The position numbers and the translations under genes were made by a program. Shown here piece after piece: positions 8,523-17,665 of a DNA stretch of 64,000 nucleotides. Numbering within the stretch: position 1 is the stretch's first letter; every line of letters starts with the position of its first letter. Under the pieces are notes generated by a model that searched no databases, was not told where the DNA came from, and saw only the letters and a list, made by a program, of their open reading frames with translations. This DNA is from JAHEEL01 sp942491345 (GTDB taxonomy: Bacteria > Actinomycetota > Acidimicrobiia > Spongiisociales > UBA5794): positions 1-64,000 of the forward strand of contig CALOAN010000019.1 in NCBI GenBank assembly GCA_942491345.1. The letters are read 5' to 3'.

Positions 8523-8771
8523 CTATCGTTCGGCCAGTTTCCGCTGCGCTGCGTTGTCGACTTGAGTCTTCAACTTGCGTTCTGGTGAGCGCCGGGCGGC
8601 GACGATCAGCGCTGCAAGCATCAGCGAGCTTGCGAATGCTGCGATGTAGACGCCGACCGGCGGCGGCGGACTCGATGGAGCCGCCAGGTGGGCACCGATC
8701 AGCACGCTGGAGCCAGCGAAGGTGAGAGCGACCGACAGAAACACGAGAGTGGCCCAAATGTTCTTCGACAC
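8523..8771 (-). CDS. Small membrane protein
   Basis: An 82-residue protein from a GTG start at 8771 with AAGGAG upstream. There are two transmembrane segments (about residues 5-25 and 35-58), separated by a Pro-rich loop SSPPPP, and a charged C-terminal tail RRSPERKLKTQ. The longer frame to 8837 is rejected because it lacks a ribosome site. Likely in one transcript with the downstream membrane gene. Confidence 0.65.
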   Translation of the reverse strand: MSKNIWATLVFLSVALTFAGSSVLIGAHLAAPSSPPPPVGVYIAAFASSLMLAALIVAARRSPERKLKTQVDNAAQRKLAER

Positions 8772-8890
8772 TTCAATTTCTCCTTGTTGTTGGTGTTCGT
8801 ACTCGTTCGGCTGCGTGCAGGACCCGCGTGAATCCATTCATTCATCCTCCATGCGTCAGGCAGTCGTGCAGACTTCCCCTGGACACCTGC

Positions 8891-9280
8891 TCAGGCAGCG
8901 GCACGCTGGGAATGGGAGGCCGTATCGCCGAGAACCTGAACCTCGTAGCGGAAAACGTCCCCGTCAGCGTCTGTAGCGTTCACAGAAACCAACAGGTACG
9001 CGGCTTCGGTGGCACTGCGTTCATCCGCAGCGATGATGGTTGCGACGATATCCGTCGACACCCACCACAGCGGCTGTTCGCCGTGATGTCGGTAGATCGC
9101 GGCCCGTGTGCCGGCAAGGCCCGCGTCTTCGATGACAGCGTCCAGCCCGTGAATTGGTCCAGTGCACAGGCGCACACCATAGGTGGAAGCGCGGCGGGCC
9201 GCCTCTGCGTCCTTGGCGCCGATGAACCGGTGCAATGTCACGCGGCGCTCGAAGCGGTCAACGGATCCTGAAGTGTTCAC
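8891..9280 (-). CDS. Hypothetical protein downstream of the shared palindrome
   Basis: A 129-residue protein from a GTG at 9280, MNTSGSVDRFERRVTLHRF to SHSQRAAA. It probably has an alpha/beta fold (DIVATIIAADERSATEAAYLL). The start lies 13 bases from the palindrome TCTCTAAAATAGAGA read on this strand, so its TAAAAT could act as a -10 box giving a very short leader. It is the first gene downstream of the replication protein gene. Confidence 0.6.
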   Translation of the reverse strand: MNTSGSVDRFERRVTLHRFIGAKDAEAARRASTYGVRLCTGPIHGLDAVIEDAGLAGTRAAIYRHHGEQPLWWVSTDIVATIIAADERSATEAAYLLVSVNATDADGDVFRYEVQVLGDTASHSQRAAA

Positions 9281-9292
9281 CCGTTCATCGTA

Positions 9293-9307
9293 TCTCTATT
9301 TTAGAGA
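9293..9307. promoter_or_regulatory. 15-bp palindromic operator/promoter motif, copy 1
   Basis: Perfect match to TCTCTAAAATAGAGA on the minus strand: two 6-bp arms TCTCTA/TAGAGA around a 3-bp centre. It contains TAAAAT, a good -10 hexamer, oriented toward the gene at 8891-9280. It lies 8 bases past the stop of the primase gene. Four more copies occur in the window. Confidence 0.7.
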
Positions 9308-9314
9308 AATTCGT

Positions 9315-12302
9315 CTATCCGATCGAGGAGATCGGCGGGGCCGGACGAAGCGGGGTTACCGTGTTGTCCCCCGGCTCGGTGCGCAACGTGAGCACATACG
9401 TTCTACCGTCGTCGGTCGGAGCCATCTGACCGGCCGACACCATTGACCGAACCGCCTCGCCTACAAAGTCCGGATTGCCCAGCGGGGTGTGCTCCATTTC
9501 AGCGGCAAGTGCATCGATCGTCAGTGGAATGCGCTGCCGGGTCAACGCGAATGCAGCATTCATCACCGCAGCGTTGGCTTCAGCGCCACGGGTCCGCGAC
9601 TCGGTCTCGTAGGCCGCATCAGCGTGTCGACGCATGATCCCTTGTTCCTTGCCTCTCTTGCGGGCCTGCTCGTCGCGCACCGCATCTGCCACGGCGACAA
9701 GCTCTTTGATGACTCTCCTGCGCACCTCCATGACCGCCTCGGCGGCGTACCAGTGCACATCCTGCGGCTGGGCTAATCCGTCCAGCACCGCCAACACCAC
9801 ACAGACCTTGAGCTGCTGTAGCAGTGCGTGCCGGTCAGCGATCGCGCTGGCACGGTCCGCTACAGCCTCAGCGGCGACATAACCTCCCGAGGGACTCATC
9901 GGGTTGGCAGTAGCGCTGCGCCACAGTTCATCGTCCATGAACTCTTTGGCCGCCGGGGGCGGCTTCACCCATACCGGGGGGCGAGGACCGCCGGTCTGCG
10001 GAAGCATTGACGGCGCACCGCCGTACCAGTAGACCGGGGCGATCTGCAGCCTCTCGGGGTAGTACCCGCCACGCATCGGCATCCGTTGAGCGCCCAGCCA
10101 CAAAAAGCGTTGCGGGGTGCCGCGATCGGATTCACTGAACAGAGGTGAGACCGCTTCGGGCTGGGCGCCCAGGCGGATCCCGAATCGGTAGGTGTGCGCG
10201 GTAACCATCGAGTGGCGTTCCCGGTCGGAGGTGATGTTTCCGACATCCCCACCCATCCACATCTGGCGGTAGAGGCCGGTGGCCTTGGTGCCCTGGCGCC
10301 CCATCTCAGCAACGAACACGTCGATCTCGTCAGAAGACAGCAGCACTGAGTCGCAGGCGCGCTCCTCGCCGACGCTGCCGATATGCGGAGCTTCTCCGTC
10401 TGCCGATCGGTCCTCGGCTGCCTCCACCGATTCGCCGCCGGCGCGGGGGAACAGCTTCAAGATCCCTTCACCGGTGCCGACCGGGACCATCATCACCCCT
10501 GGGACCAGCGTGTCGGAGGCTGTCAGCGTCACCGACTTGCCCGAGGCAGGGGGGCCGACCAGCACGCTGTAAAGGTTGATCGAGGTCCCCGCTCCAGTGG
10601 GTCCGGTCTCGGCGGGGATCGACCCGTCGGCGGGGATCAACCGCACAGTCGGCGGGACATTGGCCGCCACTCGCGGCAGCAGCGCGCCCAGCATTCCCCA
10701 CCGGCCAACCCCGCGTGCATCGGCAGCCGCGGCGACCTGAGATAACCCTGGGGTCGCGGTGAAGATCCACTCGTGCTCAATTGTCTCGTGCGTTTTGCGG
10801 TTGGCGATTGGGGGGAGCATCTCGGCCCACTGTGTGCGGGTGCTGTGCACCGCTGGAACGTGCTCGGGCGTGCGGGGGAACGGGTACTCGTAGATCTCAT
10901 CGTCGCCAGGTATCGGCATGTCGGCGACGTCGCTGATTTCCGGAAAGCGCCGCACCTTACGCGGTTTCGGCTGTGGCACAGAGGCAGGCATCGGGGGAGG
11001 TGCCGGCCGGGGGCTTAGCGCTGTAGCGCCATCGGTCAGCGAGGGGGCCGTCTCGGCGTGGACAGCCGCCTCCGGCGGCCGAGTCACTTCGATCACCGGT
11101 GGAGTGGGCGCGCCGCCGGCGATCGGTGACGAGGTATACATCTCGTCACTGTTCTCGCGCACGACGCCGTCACGTGCCAGCGCTTCGCGCAGGCCCTCGG
11201 CGGCTTGCCGGAGCAGCTTGGCGCGGGTATGCGCACCGCTACGTTCCGCGTCGGCAGCCTGTTGTTCGTAGTGTTCGGGGAGTACTGGCGCCAGCGACTC
11301 GGAACTGCCTCCGATCGAGATCCCGTGCGCGCGGCCGGCTTCGACGACACTGCACCCGCGCAGCTTGGCCGCAAGCTCCAGCCGCGAGACGTGGTCGCCG
11401 GGCAAGCCGAGCTGGGCGATCATCGTTGCGCTCCACACGTGTGCGCCGTTGCCGACTTCGCAGCGGTCGTGCAGCGTCATGGATTTCTCGTTGTCAGACC
11501 CTGCCCAGTGCGCGATGTCGCACCCGCAGCCGTCGACCTGCCCGACCAGGGTGATGCGGTGATCCCCGGCGATCCAGGTCTCCCAGGAGACCGCGTCGAC
11601 AGCATCAGTGAGCTCGATCGAACGGGCATCGGCAGTTACACGGTCATAAACGGTCTGCGGCCGCGGCGCCAGGCATCCGTGCAGCGGTTCCAGTCCTGCC
11701 GGAACGGGCACGCTGCGATCGAACAGCCACGCAGGAGCCACATCGAGATTCAACGCAGGGTCGGCGCCATAGGCGCTGTGGTCCAGCGGGCCGCCTTGTG
11801 CGGCGGCGTAGGAGTATTGCGGAGCCTCGGCAAGCTTCGATCCGGGTGCGACGGCATAGCGGGTTCCGGCCAGCACATCGATCAGGCCACCGCCAGGCAG
11901 CGAAATCCCCATGGCGTCGGCAGGCAGGGTCGCGGCGTCCATGCCGTCGGGGACGCGCAGCCAGGTGTGCGACCCGCCCCACTTCTTGTTGTGGGGTTGA
12001 TTCATCTGCGCTTTTGCCGGAATGACGGTGACACGTAGCCCCGCATTTTGCACGGCAATCGTGGCGTGGGTGTTCTCGGCGTCCAAGCAGATCATCCGGC
12101 TCAGCGACAGGTTCACACCGACGTTTCCGCCGCGGTGCATGTGCTCTGCGATCTGGTCCACGGTGTAGGCGGGCGCGAACGGCCAACCTGTCTGTGTCGG
12201 TCTCTTTAGCTGTGCCTTCAGTGGCATCAGATGCGCACCGAGTGACACCATCCTGGTCAACGTCACAGTGTCGACCTGTGGGGTGCTGGTGTCTGGGCTC
12301 AT
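9315..12302 (-). CDS. Bifunctional primase-polymerase / P-loop ATPase, likely replication protein
   Basis: A 995-residue protein. The N-terminal 200 residues fit a prim-pol domain of the archaeo-eukaryotic primase superfamily (GAHLMPLK, GGNVGVNLSLSRMICLDAE with acidic metal-binding residues, and GGSHTWLRVPDG). After a Pro-rich linker, the C-terminal half carries a helicase-like ATPase with a P-loop GPPASGKS near residue 580 and a Walker B-like LLSSDEIDVF near 655. This architecture is typical of replication initiators of actinobacterial plasmids and integrative elements, so it is the best candidate Rep here. The internal start at 12302 (MSPDTSTPQ) is preferred to 12347. It is divergent from the small genes at 12533. 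Confidence 0.8.
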   Translation of the reverse strand: MSPDTSTPQVDTVTLTRMVSLGAHLMPLKAQLKRPTQTGWPFAPAYTVDQIAEHMHRGGNVGVNLSLSRMICLDAENTHATIAVQNAGLRVTVIPAKAQMNQPHNKKWGGSHTWLRVPDGMDAATLPADAMGISLPGGGLIDVLAGTRYAVAPGSKLAEAPQYSYAAAQGGPLDHSAYGADPALNLDVAPAWLFDRSVPVPAGLEPLHGCLAPRPQTVYDRVTADARSIELTDAVDAVSWETWIAGDHRITLVGQVDGCGCDIAHWAGSDNEKSMTLHDRCEVGNGAHVWSATMIAQLGLPGDHVSRLELAAKLRGCSVVEAGRAHGISIGGSSESLAPVLPEHYEQQAADAERSGAHTRAKLLRQAAEGLREALARDGVVRENSDEMYTSSPIAGGAPTPPVIEVTRPPEAAVHAETAPSLTDGATALSPRPAPPPMPASVPQPKPRKVRRFPEISDVADMPIPGDDEIYEYPFPRTPEHVPAVHSTRTQWAEMLPPIANRKTHETIEHEWIFTATPGLSQVAAAADARGVGRWGMLGALLPRVAANVPPTVRLIPADGSIPAETGPTGAGTSINLYSVLVGPPASGKSVTLTASDTLVPGVMMVPVGTGEGILKLFPRAGGESVEAAEDRSADGEAPHIGSVGEERACDSVLLSSDEIDVFVAEMGRQGTKATGLYRQMWMGGDVGNITSDRERHSMVTAHTYRFGIRLGAQPEAVSPLFSESDRGTPQRFLWLGAQRMPMRGGYYPERLQIAPVYWYGGAPSMLPQTGGPRPPVWVKPPPAAKEFMDDELWRSATANPMSPSGGYVAAEAVADRASAIADRHALLQQLKVCVVLAVLDGLAQPQDVHWYAAEAVMEVRRRVIKELVAVADAVRDEQARKRGKEQGIMRRHADAAYETESRTRGAEANAAVMNAAFALTRQRIPLTIDALAAEMEHTPLGNPDFVGEAVRSMVSAGQMAPTDDGRTYVLTLRTEPGDNTVTPLRPAPPISSIG

Positions 12303-12532
12303 CGCGCAAACTCTCCTGGCCGGTGGTTTTGACAGCGCCTCGGGCAAGGGTGGGAGATGCCTGAAACGCGCCTGCGACGCTACGTTGAAAGGGAGGAAAT
12401 GCCGGTCTTAAACGCAGAAACCGGAAACGGCGTGTCGTCTATGCCGATTACGTTTCCTTGCAATAATTCGAACACGTGTTCCGGAACGGCTGGAAGCGTG
12501 AGGCAGCGACAGATAGGCGGTGCACCGGGGCC

Positions 12533-12835
12533 ATGGCGACAATCACCCCCATCGAAACCGCAGGTTCCTCTGCGCCGCCCGAGCGTAACGCGGAGGTGGA
12601 CAACGAAATCGCCGCGAAGCTGATCCGCGTCGCTGTTCAGCACGGATGGGTGGTGCACCAGCGCACGGCCCGGTACTTCACCGCTCGCCGCATTCGTGAA
12701 GGCGTCAGCACGGGTATCGGGATACACGTGTCTAGTGGGCGCATCCATGCCAGCCGGGCAATCACGGTCGATCGATCCGCCGGGGTCGATGACGTTCACG
12801 GCTGGTTGGTTGAACCGTCAGGGGAGCTCGGATGA
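12533..12835 (+). CDS. Hypothetical protein
   Basis: A 100-residue protein starting MATITPIETAGSS. It contains NEIAAKLIRVAVQHGWVVHQ, a helix, then a basic stretch TARRIREG, and ends with an acidic HGWLVEPSGELG, so a small nucleic-acid-binding role is possible but not shown. It is the first of a coupled pair: the next gene starts inside its stop (ATGA at 12832). The 230 bases upstream form the divergent promoter region with the primase gene. Confidence 0.6.
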   Translation: MATITPIETAGSSAPPERNAEVDNEIAAKLIRVAVQHGWVVHQRTARYFTARRIREGVSTGIGIHVSSGRIHASRAITVDRSAGVDDVHGWLVEPSGELG

Positions 12836-13149
12836 TCCTGCCTCCAGAGATCTGCGCACACGAGATTGATGTCCGGGAGGGGCGGCCTGTTGACCTCACA
12901 AAACTGACACACCACGGAGAACTCCGGTTCCGCTGGTCGCTGCACGTGAACGAGCAGGACGCGGCGGCGTGTGTGCATGTGTGGTCCCCCGCTCTATGGC
13001 GGTGGAGCGAGGTGTGGTCGCTGAACAACACTCAGCCGATCCTGGCACCCGCTGACCCCATGTCCAGTGCGGCCGACAAGGCTGCGGACTGGGGCCTGCT
13101 TTTCGCGGAGTTGGCGAAGTATGCGACAGAGCTCTTCGAAGGCGGCTGA
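12832..13149 (+). CDS. Hypothetical protein
   Basis: A 105-residue protein, MILPPEICAHEIDVREG to ATELFEGG, translationally coupled to the gene before it. It is rich in Trp in the middle (VHVWSPALWRWSEVWSL). No family recognised. It is followed after 22 bases by the shared palindromic motif, which starts a new transcription unit. Confidence 0.6.
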   Translation: MILPPEICAHEIDVREGRPVDLTKLTHHGELRFRWSLHVNEQDAAACVHVWSPALWRWSEVWSLNNTQPILAPADPMSSAADKAADWGLLFAELAKYATELFEGG

Positions 13150-13171
13150 TCGATTCCCGCGCACCGCTATA

Positions 13172-13186
13172 TCTCTAAAATGGAGA
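13172..13186. promoter_or_regulatory. 15-bp palindromic operator/promoter motif, copy 2
   Basis: TCTCTAAAATGGAGA, one mismatch from the consensus TCTCTAAAATAGAGA. TAAAAT is on the plus strand 19 bases before the ATG at 13200 (and 11 before an alternative ATG at 13192). Confidence 0.65.
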
Positions 13187-13199
13187 GTAGTATGGCGGC

Positions 13200-13526
13200 A
13201 TGGGCTCCGAACAGATCCTCGGCGAGGTCACGGCAATTTCCGCCACGACGCGGCAAGAGATCGCAGCCTGTCGGGCGCTTGGACTCGGCTACTGGTCGCA
13301 GGCTCCGCACCCCGGGTGCGTCTGGGCGATTGACGATGAGCGCGTCGCGCATCTGGTACGAGTTATCGCTTCCCGCAATGCGGTGCAGGCGAAGTGCGGG
13401 CGGAACGACGCGCCCCTGAGGCCGCGCGTCTGTACGCACACAAACGCGCGAATCACTTTCGGCTCGGCGCTGGCACCCGACCCGCCGACGCTATTCGACG
13501 ACGACACCAGTCTCCTAAGTGCCTGA
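13200..13526 (+). CDS. Hypothetical protein under the shared palindrome
   Basis: A 108-residue protein, MGSEQILGEVTAISATT to DDDTSLLSA. The N-terminal half includes ACRALGLGYWSQAPHPGC and CVWAIDDERVAHLVRV, which look like a compact domain; the C-terminal half has a Cys/Arg-rich patch. The very short leader after the palindrome suggests a near-leaderless transcript, common in mycobacteria. The alternative ATG at 13192 is in another frame with poorer protein. No family assigned. Confidence 0.6.
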   Translation: MGSEQILGEVTAISATTRQEIAACRALGLGYWSQAPHPGCVWAIDDERVAHLVRVIASRNAVQAKCGRNDAPLRPRVCTHTNARITFGSALAPDPPTLFDDDTSLLSA

Positions 13527-13767
13527 CGCAGATGACGGCACATCAAAACGAAGAGGAAGCCGCAACGCTTTGAACGACACTCGCCACGAGAATCGGCACG
13601 GACCATCAGACCTCGCACGCCTGGCCTCGATCCTTGATCAAGTCGCTGCCTCCGGCACGAACCTGACCCCCACGAACAGAAGCTCCCGCCGCGCTGCCGC
13701 ACGGACAGCGCTGCGTCAGGCCCGCGCCGAAGAAAAAGCAGCACACCGGCGAAACGAGGCGAACTGA
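13519..13767 (+). CDS. Hypothetical basic small protein
   Basis: Up to 82 residues from a GTG that overlaps the stop of the preceding gene by 8 bases; a TTG at 13570 would give 65 residues. It is strongly charged and Arg/Ala-rich at the C-terminus (SSRRAAARTALRQARAEEK), probably a single long helix. It converges on the transglycosylase gene, leaving 88 bases between them. Confidence 0.45.
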   Translation: MPDADDGTSKRRGSRNALNDTRHENRHGPSDLARLASILDQVAASGTNLTPTNRSSRRAAARTALRQARAEEKAAHRRNEAN

Positions 13768-13855
13768 TGGCGCTGATGGCGAATGCCGTGCGTCGCGGCA
13801 CCGTGTCGCCGCCGTCACCCGGTCCGACTGACAAGGCACGACAACAGCTTCCGGC

Positions 13856-14824
13856 TTAGTATCCCTGGTATCCACCCGTACCGACACCTTGACGCGACAT
13901 GAACGCGCCGAGACCCGAACCGTCAGCCCCGACCTTGTAAGTGTCCATGACGTAGTTGATCGAAGCGCTCGCCGAGGCGACCGGATCGTAGATCGAGTTC
14001 GACGTACCTGCCATGTGGTAGGCCGCGAATGTGGACGGAATGCACTGCCACTGACCGCGGCTGCTGTTGGACGGTAACCCATCCTCCATAATCATTCCGG
14101 TCGCGTTGGAATCCCATCCATTGCCGGCGTTCGGATTTCCGCCGGACTCGCCTTGGGACATGTGCTGATACAAGGCCTGCCACTGCTCACGCAGGGCAGG
14201 GTCATCAGGGATCCCGTTGATGGTCAGCGCCTGATTGATCACGGACGCTGTTTCCTGGGCCGTTAGCGGTCCACCGGGGTACTTCGCCAGCGACACTTGC
14301 GATACGTCAAGGGGATCGGGGTTTTGTGGCGAGGTCGCCGAAGAGCCTGCGAACGGATCGTCGCTGTGAGGGAAGATTCCATTGGCGCCATCGGATTCGG
14401 CCTGCGCGCGCGACGCTTCGATCAGCGCTGCCAGAATCTGTGGGTCGATACTGGTGACACCGGCTGGCGGGGTTGCGGGTACCGGGGCCGGCATCGGTGC
14501 GGGCGAGGGAGCCGTTGGTGCGCTCTGCTGGGGTGCCGATGACGGAACCGTGGGCATCGAGCCAACATTGTTGACGCCCTTGGCGCCCTTGTTGTCGAGA
14601 TCCTCGACACCCTTGGCGAACTTGTCGGTCTTCTTTGTGCCGTCTTTGACCTTGTCGCGCGCTCGCTCACCGTCTTTGGTGGTGTCATCGACTGCCGCCG
14701 TCAACCCTGGATGCACCCCCGGGGCTGCGGGGGTTCGGTCAGCATTGCCGGGAAGCGTGCTGTCGGCCTTCTGCGCCCCGGAAACAAGCGCCGCTCCGTC
14801 GCTGCTGATCTCACCGGCCATCAA
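13856..14824 (-). CDS. Lytic transglycosylase fused to an ESX-associated N-terminal module
   Basis: A 322-residue cell-wall hydrolase candidate. Residues 1-90 form a charged helical module (PGVHPGLTAAVDDTTKDG, ERARDKVK) that is shared with the NlpC/P60 protein at 24427-25365. A Pro/Ala linker follows, then a C-terminal lysozyme-like SLT domain: the catalytic Glu is probably in MSQGESGGNP, followed by NGWDSNATG, SRGQWQCIPSTFAAY and DPVASASASINYV, as in tape-measure-type transglycosylases. There is no signal peptide, so export by a type VII system is inferred from the shared module and neighbours. It would cut peptidoglycan glycan strands. Last gene of the ESX cargo block. Confidence 0.75.
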   Translation of the reverse strand: MMAGEISSDGAALVSGAQKADSTLPGNADRTPAAPGVHPGLTAAVDDTTKDGERARDKVKDGTKKTDKFAKGVEDLDNKGAKGVNNVGSMPTVPSSAPQQSAPTAPSPAPMPAPVPATPPAGVTSIDPQILAALIEASRAQAESDGANGIFPHSDDPFAGSSATSPQNPDPLDVSQVSLAKYPGGPLTAQETASVINQALTINGIPDDPALREQWQALYQHMSQGESGGNPNAGNGWDSNATGMIMEDGLPSNSSRGQWQCIPSTFAAYHMAGTSNSIYDPVASASASINYVMDTYKVGADGSGLGAFMSRQGVGTGGYQGY

Positions 14825-14847
14825 TCGTTCCTTCCGTGTATCCGCAC

Positions 14848-17112
14848 TTACTTGACCGCACCCGGATCCAGCCGCGGCGCCGTTGACGACGGGACGTCGG
14901 TTCCGGTGCCGGTGTCGGTGGCCGCGGCGTTGGCCGGCCCACCCTCGCCCTGGCGTGGCACACCGGGAGTTCCGACGGACGGGATGGCCTGCGTCCCGGA
15001 TTCCGGCGCCACGGCAGGATCGGCCGGGGCCCCCGCGGGTGCGGCCGGTGATGCGGGCGATCCGTCGGCCGGAACGTGTGGCTCGGGGGTCCCGCCGGGA
15101 ACGTCGAAGGTCGTCGCGGCGGGAGCCTGACCGGATACCGGTGAGGATGCGGCACCGGCATCTTCGAGATGGAAGTACGCGGCGCGCTCACCCATGTCCT
15201 GCGGCAGCGCGCTCGCGTCGACCACCTTGTACTCCGACAGGTCGTAGAACGCGCCGTCGCCGAGCAGCATGAACTTCTTGTCACCGGTGTCGAGGATGTC
15301 GCCGGGCTTGGCGTCGACCGGTGCGACCTGCTGCCCAAGGTCCTGACCCGGTACCGGAGGCTTGAGTCCGGCCTGGGCAGCGGCATCGGCCAGCGACACC
15401 GGATGCGTCGGATCGGCGGCCGCCAGCACCTGCGCCAGCTTGGCGCTCTTGGCGTCGGGGAAGGTGACTTTGCGGTCTTTCACTTGAACCTCTCTGCTTT
15501 GCTCGGGTGCGACCGCCGGCTTGGCGGTCGGTGGAACACCGGTCACCGGCGCGGCGGGGGCAGTCCCCGCGGTGACCGGCGCAGTGCTCGCCGGCTTGGC
15601 CGTGTCGGACTTCACCGCGGTCAGCGGCTCGGGCTTGCGGTCCTCGCGCTTCTTGTGGTCCTTGTCGTCATCGAGCAACTTCTTGGGCTCAGAATCCGGT
15701 TTCGACGATGCTGGGCTGTTCAACGGGGTGCCGCCACCGCCGGAGCCGGTCGACGGTGCGCCCATCGGTGTGCCCATCGAACCGGCGGGCGGGGTTTGGC
15801 CCAGCTTCGACAGCAGATTGCCCAGGTCTGACTTGTCGCTTGTGCCGGTGTCTTTCACCGACGGGCTGGTCGGCGATGGGGGTGTCGGGGCCAGTGGCGA
15901 CGGATGCGCGGTGACCGGGGTGGTGGCGGTCTTGTCGTGCGGGCTGGCGGTTGCCGACCGTGCCTGTACCGGGGCCGGGATCGGGCCGTCGAACACGGTC
16001 GCCAGCTTGTCGGCGGCGGCCTGCACTTTGGTCAGCTCTGTTTCGAGGGTGTTCTTCAGCGTTGTCGCCGGTGATTGATCGGTCAGCGCGCCGTGGTCGG
16101 TGAGCTGGTTGCGGGCGTTGCGATTGGCGGCCAGCAGCGCGTCGTAGGCGGATTCGGCTGCCTTGGACCCGGCGCGCAGCTGCGCCATCACCTCAGGGAC
16201 TTTGTCGGGCAGTGCCGCGATCGCCGAAAAGTGCGGGGCCAGCTTCTGGCGGTACTGCTCGAAGTAGGGCTCCCCGGACTGGGCCATGGTCTGATCCATT
16301 TGATGGAACAAGTCCGCGATACCGGTCAGCCACGTTTTCACCGCGGCTTCGACCTGCGGGGTATCCAGGGTCAGTGCCGCCGGCGGGTTCGAGTTCCACA
16401 CCGAGCCGTTCGGCCCGTCTTCAAACCCGAAGATGTTGCGCTGCACCGTCGCCAGCGCCGCGTCGACCTCTCGGACCCCTGCGGCCTCACTGGCCGCGGC
16501 GGGCAACATGTGTGTGGAAGTGCCGTCGGGGGCGTCCCACAGTCCGTAGCCGGCGCCGCCGTTGCCCCACAGGTGCCAGTCGGGTCCGAATGCCTCCCAC
16601 GCCTGGCCTGCGCCCAATCCGATCCATCCGATGGGCCCGGGGATTGCGCCGATTGTATTGAGAAGGGCACCGACAACGTCGCCGTCTTTGAGGTCTTGCG
16701 CGGCGAATCCGAGGCCGACGACGGTGCCGATACCGGGCACTGCACGGGCACCTATCTTCAAGGCACTCTTGGCCATTCCCTTGGCGCCGAGTTTCTCGAT
16801 CCCCTTGTCGAGAACATCGACACCCCTGCTGTACTGGGCCTTGTAGAGGCCCCCGGCTCCCTTGACCGTTCCGGTCGCGGTGAGCTTGCCGGCGGGCTTG
16901 GCGGCGCCGGCAGTTGACGGAGCTGGGGCTGCCGGTTTGGCCGCATTCGTCGTTGACGTGGTGTTGGTAGCAGCGGCAGGAGTATTCGCTGCTGCTGTTG
17001 CGGTGCCCGGTGCCGATGCTGGGGGAGCGTCAGCGGCAGGCTTGGTCGCGTCACTCGTTGCGGCGTCGTGGGTCGGGTTGGGGACACCCTGCGACCCTGT
17101 GGACTCACTCAC
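14848..17112 (-). CDS. Large Pro/Ala-rich ESX-associated protein
   Basis: A 754-residue protein from a GTG at 17112. Order: low-complexity Ala/Pro/Thr tract (residues 1-70); a Gly-rich amphipathic region with GLGFAAQDLKDGDVVGALL (about 85-160); a helical domain with VREVDAALATVQRNIFGFEDG and VKTWLTGIADLFHQMDQTM (about 200-360), reminiscent of ESX-substrate helical hairpins; a long Pro/Thr linker; a C-terminal domain VQVKDRKVTFPDAKSAK to ERAAYFHLEDAG (about 560-680); and a final disordered tail. I infer a secreted or surface ESX substrate. It lies 23 bases upstream of the transglycosylase gene and is probably co-expressed with it. Confidence 0.65.
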   Translation of the reverse strand: MSESTGSQGVPNPTHDAATSDATKPAADAPPASAPGTATAAANTPAAATNTTSTTNAAKPAAPAPSTAGAAKPAGKLTATGTVKGAGGLYKAQYSRGVDVLDKGIEKLGAKGMAKSALKIGARAVPGIGTVVGLGFAAQDLKDGDVVGALLNTIGAIPGPIGWIGLGAGQAWEAFGPDWHLWGNGGAGYGLWDAPDGTSTHMLPAAASEAAGVREVDAALATVQRNIFGFEDGPNGSVWNSNPPAALTLDTPQVEAAVKTWLTGIADLFHQMDQTMAQSGEPYFEQYRQKLAPHFSAIAALPDKVPEVMAQLRAGSKAAESAYDALLAANRNARNQLTDHGALTDQSPATTLKNTLETELTKVQAAADKLATVFDGPIPAPVQARSATASPHDKTATTPVTAHPSPLAPTPPSPTSPSVKDTGTSDKSDLGNLLSKLGQTPPAGSMGTPMGAPSTGSGGGGTPLNSPASSKPDSEPKKLLDDDKDHKKREDRKPEPLTAVKSDTAKPASTAPVTAGTAPAAPVTGVPPTAKPAVAPEQSREVQVKDRKVTFPDAKSAKLAQVLAAADPTHPVSLADAAAQAGLKPPVPGQDLGQQVAPVDAKPGDILDTGDKKFMLLGDGAFYDLSEYKVVDASALPQDMGERAAYFHLEDAGAASSPVSGQAPAATTFDVPGGTPEPHVPADGSPASPAAPAGAPADPAVAPESGTQAIPSVGTPGVPRQGEGGPANAAATDTGTGTDVPSSTAPRLDPGAVK

Positions 17113-17160
17113 GATCGGCTCTCCTCATCTGACTGGATCTGCGGACGGAACGGGTCACGT

Positions 17161-17535
17161 CTAGCCGCGGCTGCCGGCGACGAAAGCGGTGACGAAGGCG
17201 GCGAAAGGGAATCCCGGCTGGTAGGTGTGGGCGACAGCGTCGTAGACCTCGCCGTCCTGAATCATCAGGCGTCCCTGCGTGGCTCGCGGTATCCGTGCCG
17301 GTGCCATTTTCTTCGACCGGATCGTGGCGTCCAGCCGAGCCATCGCGGCGTCCAGATGTGCGGCTACCGCTGCCTTCTGCGCGGCGGGGGACGGTTCCCG
17401 CACACCGGTCAGGTCCAGCAGCACCACCGTCTCGTCGGATGTGGCGGCCAGTGCCGAGGCCAGAGTGTGCATGTACAGCAGAGTCCCTCGGCCGGCGTCC
17501 TGGATCGGAATCATGGCGGGCACAGTAAGTTGCAT
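17161..17535 (-). CDS. Hypothetical protein in the ESX cargo block
   Basis: A 124-residue protein from ATG 17535 (MQLTVPAMIPIQDAGRGTL). It has an alpha/beta appearance: ETVVLLDLTGVREPSP, then a long Ala-rich helix KAAVAAHLDAAMARLDATI, then GRLMIQDGEVYDAVAHTY. The upstream extension to 17715 is Arg/Cys-rich noise. It is divergent from the plus-strand gene at 17666; the 130 bases between probably hold both promoters. Function unknown. Confidence 0.6.
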   Translation of the reverse strand: MQLTVPAMIPIQDAGRGTLLYMHTLASALAATSDETVVLLDLTGVREPSPAAQKAAVAAHLDAAMARLDATIRSKKMAPARIPRATQGRLMIQDGEVYDAVAHTYQPGFPFAAFVTAFVAGSRG

Positions 17536-17665
17536 CCGCCAGTTCTCGCGTACACGGCGCGGGTCGCAGCTGCGCTTGTGTCGGCATCTAGGCGTAAGGT
17601 GCGGGCACCGGCGTGTCGTACCGCGGGCACGACCACAACCTCCACGTCTGCATACCGTGTGCATC